Origin: Krasilnikovozyma curviuscula
Taxonomy: Eukaryota > Basidiomycota > Tremellomycetes > Cystofilobasidiales > Mrakiaceae
NCBI GenBank assembly: GCA_014825775.1
Contig: MVAQ01000362.1
Coordinates: 1-12,979, forward strand
Length of the DNA stretch: 12,979 nucleotides
Direction: 5' to 3'
In this document: in pieces, positions 6,276 through 12,979 of the stretch
Layout of the letters: every line of letters begins with the position of its first letter
How positions within the stretch are numbered: the stretch's first letter is position 1
Position numbers and translations under genes: made by a program
The notes under the pieces: model-generated
Databases searched by the model: none
Told to the model about the DNA's origin: nothing
The model's input: the letters and a program-made list of their open reading frames with translations, nothing else

Positions 6276-8411
6276 TTAGAAGTCTCCAATCAAGTCCAGC
6301 ACCGCATCTTTACAAGCCTTCTTTCCATCCTCTCCATCAGCACAGATGTCATGTCCCACGCTGTCTACAATCTTCCAATACCTTAAACCTTCGCCATCTT
6401 CATCTTCACCGTCCTCCTTGTTCTTTGTCAATTTCTGTGCGATATTCCGCTGATTGCTCTCCCATCCAGGATAGTTGGCGACACGCTCTCCAGAGGAAAG
6501 AACAATCGTTGGTACCGATCGAGGATAACTGGGCAGCGTTTTAATGAGCGTCTGAAAGTTGCCGCCCTGGCGAGAGTGGATCAGGTAGGTTTCCTGCAGC
6601 GTGGCTCGCCAGGGAGTCGGTGGTGCTGGAACGGGTGGGAACGGGAAAAGTCTGCTGAACGGCGAGATAATGGATGGTATCAAGATGTTCTTGATTCTCG
6701 AAGTAAACAGCTGGAGGTTGGATTCGATGCCTGGTGGGAAGGACGAGATGGTATTCGCGCTCTCACTATCAACGTAGATGATAGCATGGACCTGATCTGA
6801 ATGACGGGAAGCAAAGACCCGCTGAAGGAGACCACCGTATCCTGAACCAATTAGGAGGAAGGGACCCGTTTCCCCGCTCTTCTCAAGCGCCTGGTGGAAA
6901 GCTTGGGAGATGTGGGAGAACTCTGAGGTTGGTGCAACGTCAGAGAGTCCATAGCCTGGTCTGTCATAGAAGCAAGCTTTTCGGATGTCCCCAGAATCTA
7001 CCATCTCGTACAGCCATTCTGTTGATGGTGTCGGCGGAAAGGACACCTCGCCTCGGTGTGGTTCGAACAGTACTGTTAGGCCTCCGTTTTTATAACGCTC
7101 GGTTGTGACAGTAATGTTGGAAGTGATACAAGTGAGCGAGAGTTTGTAGGGCCACGAATTGTAGGGTTGCACATTGTAGAGTGTAGAGTTGATAGAAAAG
7201 TTTTCGGTGGTATTTTGGAACGCCCCGTGAGTGTCTCGCGTGAGAGGAGAGGCAGTAGTGAGGAGAGATATGAGGAGCAACTATGTAAAAACAAGTTTGT
7301 TAGCATAGCTCAATCCTCTCATTGCTCGGAGCTTATTGACAAAACCTACAACCAGCAGGGCGTTGATCCCATTAGTAATTGTCCAGGCCAGGAAGAACCC
7401 AACGCCTCTGAGGAACTTTTCACCGTTAGAAAATTGCAGAGCATGATTGGTTCCAGCTCTGTTCTTGTTGGCACCTCCAAGTTCCACATTGTTAATTCCT
7501 CCTCCGCAGCATACCTAAAGCACCAACAAGGTCAGAGATGTCTATGAGGATTCACGCTCAGGACTAGATGAGGATACTCACCAAATTCCAGATCTGATCG
7601 AATATCTTTTGCCCTTGTTTGTTGACCAGCCAGCTGACACAGACTCCAAAGATGGAAAGACTCAGAGCCAACGACGCCAACAACCCCTCTGTCCTTCTAA
7701 GATACTGAATCGAAAGTACCAATATAAGGGAAAGCGATAACAAGAACAAGCTAAGTAGCTGCGACAGCCGGAGAAGTGCTGACGGGGTGGTGAACCGTGC
7801 CAGGCTTGTTACGATGATGACAGAGGCGCAAATTAGCCACCAGATAGGCAACTAACAGAAGTAAAAGATTAAGCAAGAGAATCATTCTCAAGAGTGGAAT
7901 AGATATGAACATACGAAACCCTCCCCCCTATTAGGAGGCAGATACATAGCCAGGTCGAATGTCAAGTTGACAAACAACAGGATTACGGCTCCAATACAGA
8001 GAAACAAGCACTTATGAAAGATGAAAGTCATTAATTCTCTTTCATAACGAATGAGTAGAAGACTAAAAGGTACGAACCAGCATTAGCAATGCGAAGAGAA
8101 ACTTCATTAAATTTGAGGCATAGTAAGGCTCGCTTGACCTGATACCACCTAGTCACGTCACAATGCACGGTCAGCCATTTCGCTATTCAGAATAACAAGA
8201 GATGGTTCTCACCATGTCCGTCGACCTTTCCCACCGCCAGCGACTCCCTCCTATGCTTGTTCACTCGGAACTGATCCTGAGACGGAGCTGGAGACCGCGG
8301 TGGTGTGCCATGGGAGAGCAGAGGGGTATTCTCTGATGGATTAGCAAGTCGAGCTGGGGTGGATGATATTGGTTTCTTGGTCGAAGGCGTTGGAGAGGAA
8401 GATCGGGCCAT
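6276..8411 (-). CDS. Membrane-anchored alpha/beta-hydrolase-fold protein lacking the usual nucleophile
   Basis: Exons 8411-8213, 8148-8078, 8010-7915, 7851-7582, 7514-7350 and 7280-6276 join in phase to 601 residues. Residues 1-67 form a Ser/Pro-rich cytosolic-type tail (MARSSSPTPSTKK...). Hydrophobic segments lie near 80-108, 124-139, 149-171, 180-198 and 250-277. From about 290 a hydrolase domain follows: oxyanion-side strand and DRPGYGLSD at 373-381, elbow strand FLLIGSGYGG at 408-417, AIIYVDSES after the next strand, and a C-terminal SVGHD with His577. In the canonical elbow G-X-Ser-X-G, the Ser position (414) is Gly. Four N-glycosylation sequons (290, 294, 298, 322) directly after the last membrane segment suggest the domain faces the ER lumen or outside. 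The family resembles fungal AB-hydrolase membrane proteins of unknown role; catalysis cannot be assumed. The start is fixed by an in-frame TGA just upstream across the 5'UTR intron. Confidence 0.85.
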
Positions 8412-8489
8412 CTGGGGAACACCCCGTTGAGGTTAGTAACGTGCTCTGAGAACGACGACTCGACTCAAGTGAACTTATGAAAGGCGTAC
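8412..8489 (-). other. 5'UTR intron ending directly before the hydrolase ATG
   Basis: On the minus strand a GTACGC donor (8489-8484) is followed by a perfect TACTAAC branch site and a TTCCCCAG acceptor that ends at 8412, immediately before ATG at 8411. The length is 78 nt, typical of the window. Splicing leaves TGA AAG in frame just ahead of the ATG, so this ATG is the translation start and the intron is noncoding. Confidence 0.7.
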
Positions 8490-8710
8490 CTTTCAACTCA
8501 GACCAGGACCAAGAACCTCGGATCACTTTGTTCGAGACACTAAATGGTGTCTGGAGCAGCAAAGAGCAAGTGCCAGTGCCAGTGCCAGTGGAGCGAGACA
8601 CTGCGCGTCATTTCGTCTCGCCAAATTTCTCACGATATATGAGGGGTACAATTAAAACTACAGATACATGCGGCACTTATAGTACGCTATTCTGTGAACA
8701 CATAGACTAA
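8490..8710. other. Short intergenic gap: THO2 3'UTR and hydrolase promoter
   Basis: Only 221 nt separate the THO2 stop from the first leader exon of the hydrolase gene, both on the minus strand. It holds no ORF of note. Three tandem copies of GTGCCA lie at 8570-8587. I see no clear TATA box or poly(A) motif. Confidence 0.6.
8570..8587. repeat. Three tandem copies of GTGCCA
   Basis: A perfect 6-nt repeat, three units, followed by a partial GTG. It lies between the THO2 stop codon and the hydrolase leader. Probably a small slippage-prone repeat. Confidence 0.7.
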
Positions 8711-11700
8711 TCATCTTCGTGTACGACCAGGGCGTGATTGGTCTTTGGCGGCATCTCCCATTGCTCGAGCGAACGGATTGAGAGCATTCCTGGCAGCAGC
8801 ACCCTTCCTGTCAATGAGTCTCTTCTTACTCGCTGGTTCCTCCTTGGAAGGCTCAGAGACAGGAGAGTCGTCTCGCTCTGTTCAAGAAAGATATAAACGT
8901 CATTTGCGTTCCGGCTACAGGTACAGAGAGAAGAAAGACTCACCGGAAGTGGATCTTTTTCTCGAATCAGAACGATCGTTATTTCGATCATCAGGGGTTG
9001 AGATAGGGGCAACGGTTATAGTGGTTGATGGTGTAGTGGTGGTAGTGGTCAACGGTCTGGGAGGCAGGTGGTGGGGTGATGATACGTCTCTCGGTGCTGA
9101 TCTCTCGGCACTGATTCTACTGGTCAAACTGGGATGGCCATCCTTAGAGGAGGAGTCTCGAGTATGCGCTGCAGCGGGACGTTCTGGAAGAGATAGATCC
9201 AGTTTAGAATTGGAAGGATTCTTATTGAAGAGGTCAGCCTTAGGAGGTTGAGGTGGAGGGGGAGGAGCCGGTGGGGGGTCACGGCTCGCCTCTTTTGAAT
9301 CTTTTGATGACGAATCGATTCGGTGTTTCTAAAGAGGATTTAAAGTCAACCATCAATCCGAAAGTCTGGGAACAGCGCGCAACGTTGGGCTCACAAGGTA
9401 ACCATTGTCAGGAGTTCCATGATCAGTGCGCTCCCTCCTAGGTTCCCTCTTGGGAGGATCTCTAGCCCTCTCTTTTTCTAGTCCCTCTCTGTCCCTGTCT
9501 CTCTCTCTATCTCTGTCTCTGTCTCTCTCATCTCTAGCTCTTCGATCCTTCTCATCTCGATCGCCATACCTGCTGTCCTTTTTGTCTCTTGGGTACCTAT
9601 CGTCGTCATCAGGTCTCCTGCTGGACACTCTATCACGTTCATCTCGGTCTCGGTCGCTTCGATCTCCCTTTGAGCGAGAGAACTATTAATACAAAAGAGA
9701 AAGGGATCAGTAGGGAGACAGGTGGTCGAAAGTCTTCTTCGAAACACAATCAACTCACCTCCTCATCGACGCGAGCTCGTTTATTACTCCTTGCACCGTC
9801 CCTTTCTCTAGACGGAGATCGTGCACTACGGGAGCTGTGTGGGGGTGCATCTCTAATAGACCCTCGTCTGTCCCTATCGTCACCCGGACGCTTCATTTCG
9901 TCAACACGACGAGGACTTCGATCTCTACCGCCTCGACTGCGAGAAGATAGAGGTGGAGTAGGAGAACGGCCCCTGTAGCGATCTCGGTCTTCCCTTTTCT
10001 CTGATCGAGGACTTCCACGAGGATCTCTAGACCTTGAAGAATGACCGTCTTGATCCTTGTCTCCTCGGCCGGACCTCTCCTTGTCCTTCTTATCGGATTC
10101 GAAAATTCGGCGGGAGGTGTCCTTGTCCCTTGAGCTTTGTTCAGACACGGATGATCTTCTTGGTCTGTTGGGGTACATGTTAACGGGCTCCTCCTTCGAG
10201 TCTGATTCAGATCTCCTTAATTTCTCATCTGGCTTGGAGCGAGAGCTCGATTTGGATTCCACGCTTCCGCTGCGAGATGGCCGTGTAGGAGATCTCGTTC
10301 GGGAGTTCGAGTTGGAAGGAGATGGCGACGGGGGACGAGAAGTACCTTTGGAGGGAGCTGGAGAAGTACCTTCCTTGGGTGTCAATTTACCGTTTTCTTT
10401 ATCTTTGCCCCCAATCAGGGTAGCTCGAAGAGAGGCAGCATCTTTCGTGCCACTTGGACCGGTAGGTGGCTGCATCTCCGCAGATCGGAGCGAAACACCA
10501 ACAGTGGTCGCACCAGCCGAAGGCATGAGCTCAACGCGAGCGGGTGGAGCTGGTACTTGAGATTGTGACGTTCTGGGGCCTTTGAGGCCTCTAGGTCCTG
10601 TGGGCGGCGTGGCAATTGAAGATTTCGGTCCTGTGGGTATTTCCTTTTCGCTAGAAAAGGAACGAGCCGTAGCAGTAGCAGGAACAGAAGAAGAAAAAAA
10701 GAGATTGTGATGAGAGGGCATCATTATCAGAAAAGGATACGAAAAAATCAACTTACATAGTATGAACAGCTTCTGCGCCATTCTGCTTAGAGCTGAACGA
10801 TGCCCTCTTATCTTCCAGCCCATTGGGTCTACCACGAGTTGCAGCCGGGCCCGTCGGAATTGAGGGAGCCTCAGAAACTCTAGAAAAACCAAACAATCAC
10901 TCAGTGACAGTTCTTGAGCGAAGGGAAAAAAGACAGGATAGAAAAAGAGCTTACGGAGCTTCAACTTTCTCTGAATTTGCCTCGAACTTCGTTGCTTCCT
11001 CAACCGCTGCAGAGGTTGCCTCAGGCTCTGCACTGGCCACTGGTGAAGCCAAGCCGTTACGGGAACTGACCACAGTATCGAGGGACTTTTTGGAATTGTC
11101 AGAGACCGAAGATGTTGCTGCTGGAGAGGCTACAGATAACTTGGCACCGTCAAGCGACGAAGCTGTGATAGGTTTATTGACCAAGGGTGAGCTGACGGCA
11201 GGGATAATAGCAGTGTTAGCGGTCTTCAAATCAGAGACAGCTGACACGGCAATTGAGTCAGCAGTTTGTAGGGCGTCTGTAGAGGCGGATACAGCGGAAG
11301 GGGTTGCAACGACCAGCGCAGAAGTTGAGGGTCGGGACACTGAACGTGCATTCTGTTTGACGAACACGTCCAGCTTGACCCAGCTTGATTTCCGGGCGCC
11401 AAGCTGGGAGGAATAACTATAAAATGCGAAAAAGAATATGAAAAGTAAGTCCTAGGACACAAAAGACAAAACGAGGATGAGACTCACGACTGTAAGAGTA
11501 TTTTCAGATCCTCTCTTTGTTCCTGATCGATCGACGTCTTCAATTTGTCTAGCATCTTTTGGCCAATCGATTCCTCTAGAGGGAAGACTTTGAGTAGCTT
11601 TTGAGCTAAAAGGATGACGTTTTTTACTTGGACGTAAACGCCAGAAACAAGAGCACCCTCGAAAACCTGGAGAACGTGACGGCGGGTAAGTGCAGTAGCA

Positions 11701-12979
11701 GCAGGCGAGAAACACAGTGCTCAAGCTCACTCTAGCCAAATTTTGATGCCACTTCAACATCAATTGTCTGAAGTGTTCCCACGACAACCACTCGGGTTTG
11801 GCACCAGCTTTCCTAAATCCTGGAAGCAGATCATCGCTGTCCCCGTGCGCTTCCTTTACGTACAGCTTTTCATCGGTGAGCCAGTTTGTCAGGAATTCCA
11901 AGGAATCGTGGATGAATCGGGCTGACAGTGAGAAGATATGCCGTTAGTCGTGGGGACTCTCAAAAAGGAGTTGTGATTAGCGTACCGTAATTTCGAGCTT
12001 CGTTTTCCGTACAGCTGAAAACAAGGCCACCCATGGTATCACCAAAAACCTGCAAGCAGTCCAGTGGCATAATGTCAGAACGCACATATCAGCATGGCAC
12101 TTATTAGTACAGTTAACTTACGATGTCATAAACAAACAAAGTTGAGAAATTAATAGTCCCGATCTTGTGGAGCATTCGAATCAACTTCGCACAGTACGAA
12201 GCGTCGGACAGAGTGAGCAACATTCGTGGGTAGATACAATGCTGTAGTATCTGGCTCGCTAGATGCTTCACTCCGAAGGGTGTTCCTACAAGAAAGTATC
12301 AAGTGCAAAATTCAGCTCCAGTATAGCAATGAGAGATTGGTGCTCTCCGCTTACTTCTAAACCAGACACTCTTCTCGACATTCAAGCGGCGGATAGTTAC
12401 CGCTTTGGCTGCAGATTGCTTCTCAGGTTCTGACTTCAGACCTTCATAAACTTTGTCAATCCTAGCCTTATCTTCACTCCACTCCTTGTTCCTTATTCCC
12501 TTAGGGAATGACTCCAGGAAATTTGACAAGTTTTGAAGCCTCTGCATTTCAGCCAAGTATGTCTTGTGTGGAAGATCGATATCATACTCAGAAAGTTGCC
12601 AAAACGTAATGTAGAAAGGTGCGCTGGAGACACAGACACAGACGTTATAAGTCTAATTGTCAGAACACCCGGAAGAGGACTCAGACGCATGACTTACCCG
12701 ACAGTGTCTCTAACTTCTTTTGATAAGTATCTGGTCGCTGAATTAATCGTGTCAACCAAGGCTGGATTAAACACGCCTCCTGGTGGGTTTCTGGCAGGGG
12801 CCTCAGCCTCTGAAGCGGGAGTGACAAATCCGTTCTCAGCTGCCGTGGGAGACTCGGCGGAAGTTGCTGTTTGAGATTCAACAGTTGCTGTTGCTTTAGG
12901 GTTGCGACTGAGTTTCTGTTTAAGGGCGGCTTCCTTCGCTTCAGCTTCCTCTTTGGCATGTGCCTGACAATGTAGAATC
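8711..12979 (-). CDS. THO2: THO complex subunit 2 (Tho2/THOC2), C-terminal 1154 residues; 5' end outside window
   Basis: Twelve exons in minus-strand order: 12979-12698, 12623-12355, 12285-12122, 12049-11986, 11921-11731, 11666-11488, 11416-10955, 10879-10757, 10650-9759, 9682-9395, 9328-8944, 8877-8711 (TGA); phases agree throughout. Tho2 is the scaffold of the nuclear THO complex, which couples transcription to mRNP packaging and export and limits R-loops. Family marks in order: FYITFWQLSEYDI, WFRRTPFGVKHLASQIL, QHCIYPRMLLTLSDASYCAK, NFSTLFVYDIVF, VFSCTENEARNYARF, LMLKWHQNL, and YSSQLGARKSSW, all as in the conserved Tho2 core (Pfam Thoc2 and Tho2 regions). About 540 residues in, the chain turns into a Ser/Thr/Pro/Ala-rich linker and a long basic-acidic RS/RD/RE tail ending KKRLIDRKGAAARNALNPF...; such charged tails bind RNA in other THO2 proteins. 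A TTGTCAG acceptor-like site at 12964 means the first 15 coding bases shown may be intron. Confidence 0.96.
9482..9532. repeat. Pyrimidine/purine microsatellite-like tract encoding RD/RE repeats
   Basis: On the plus strand an almost pure CT/GT tract made of CTCTGT, CTCTCT and CTATCT units; on the minus strand it is GA-rich and codes for alternating Arg with Asp or Glu in THO2 exon 9682-9395. Imperfect units suggest both selection on the protein and replication slippage. Confidence 0.75.
10651..10756 (-). other. Largest THO2 intron in the window (106 nt), with a long pyrimidine tract
   Basis: A GTAAGT donor at 10756 and TTTTCTAG acceptor at 10651, with a CTGAT branch-like site and, downstream of it, about 60 nt rich in C and T. 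It interrupts the linker between the conserved core and the RS/RD tail. If retained, the reading frame stops at once (ATG TAA), so retention would give a THO2 without its charged tail. Confidence 0.6.

Noticed and set aside
6227..6544. Plus-strand 105-codon frame
   Set aside because: Mostly antisense to the C-terminal part of the hydrolase-domain exon.
8745..9251. Plus-strand 168-codon frame
   Set aside because: Antisense to the last two THO2 exons and their intron; no sign of its own promoter or introns.
9426..9689. Plus-strand frame with long Ser-Leu repeats
   Set aside because: Translation of the complement of the RD/RE-encoding GA tract in THO2; an artefact of low complexity.
10057..10560. 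Plus-strand 167-codon frame
   Set aside because: Antisense of the THO2 exon 9759-10650; codon content mirrors the Ser/Arg-rich minus frame and has no splice or start context.
9750..11033. A 427-codon open minus-strand frame that could pass for one large exon
   Set aside because: It runs through two introns (10651-10756 and 10880-10954) with clear donors and acceptors; upstream of 10650 it is out of frame with the real THO2 exons. Spliced phases agree over all 12 exons, so the long frame is partly accidental.
1..12979. tRNA, rRNA, transposon, CRISPR array, or bacterial-type operon signals
   Set aside because: No T-arm consensus in a cloverleaf context, no transposase or reverse transcriptase motifs, no terminal inverted repeats with target duplications, no regularly spaced repeats; gene structure is eukaryotic throughout.

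Overview
The window looks like nuclear DNA of a basidiomycete fungus, most likely a tremellalean yeast of the Cryptococcus/Kwoniella type. The evidence is intron-dense genes with uniformly small GT..AG introns (25 spliced coding introns of 58-106 nt, most 63-78), CTRAY-like branch sites, pyrimidine-rich leaders, short intergenic gaps, and family content typical of fungi. The lineage is an inference from architecture; no marker gene settles it.

All confident genes lie on the minus strand, head to tail. Read in transcription order (right to left) they are: (1) 8711-12979, the C-terminal 1154 residues of the THO complex subunit Tho2/THOC2 in 12 exons, 5' end outside the window; (2) 6276-8411, a 601-residue membrane protein with about five transmembrane segments fused to an alpha/beta-hydrolase domain whose nucleophile position is glycine, preceded by a 5'UTR intron; (3) 3543-5005, the cAMP-dependent protein kinase regulatory subunit (Bcy1/Pkr1 type) with an RRTSV inhibitor site and two cyclic-nucleotide-binding domains, N-terminal exon uncertain; (4) 1406-2855, a 318-residue seven-helix RTA1-like protein in 8 exons with a signal peptide on its own exon; (5) 1-264, the first 88 residues of an unidentified protein running off the left edge.

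Three stretches hold weaker signals: 687-1063 (possible spliced small gene, minus strand), 5236-5597 (a convincing short coding exon at 5472-5597 that is either the PKA-R first exon or a separate small gene), and 5853-6191 (a possible plus-strand spliced micro-ORF that also contains two adjacent hairpins). The remaining gaps appear to be UTR and promoter sequence.

The genes do not form a pathway. The PKA regulatory subunit is cAMP signalling, Tho2 is co-transcriptional mRNP assembly and export, and the RTA1-like and hydrolase-domain proteins are membrane proteins. I see no transposon, tRNA, rRNA, CRISPR array or cluster-like defence system. The points most worth checking are the apparent pseudo-hydrolase facing the lumen, the missing recognisable docking/dimerisation domain of the PKA-R N-terminus, and the unexplained spliced small ORFs.
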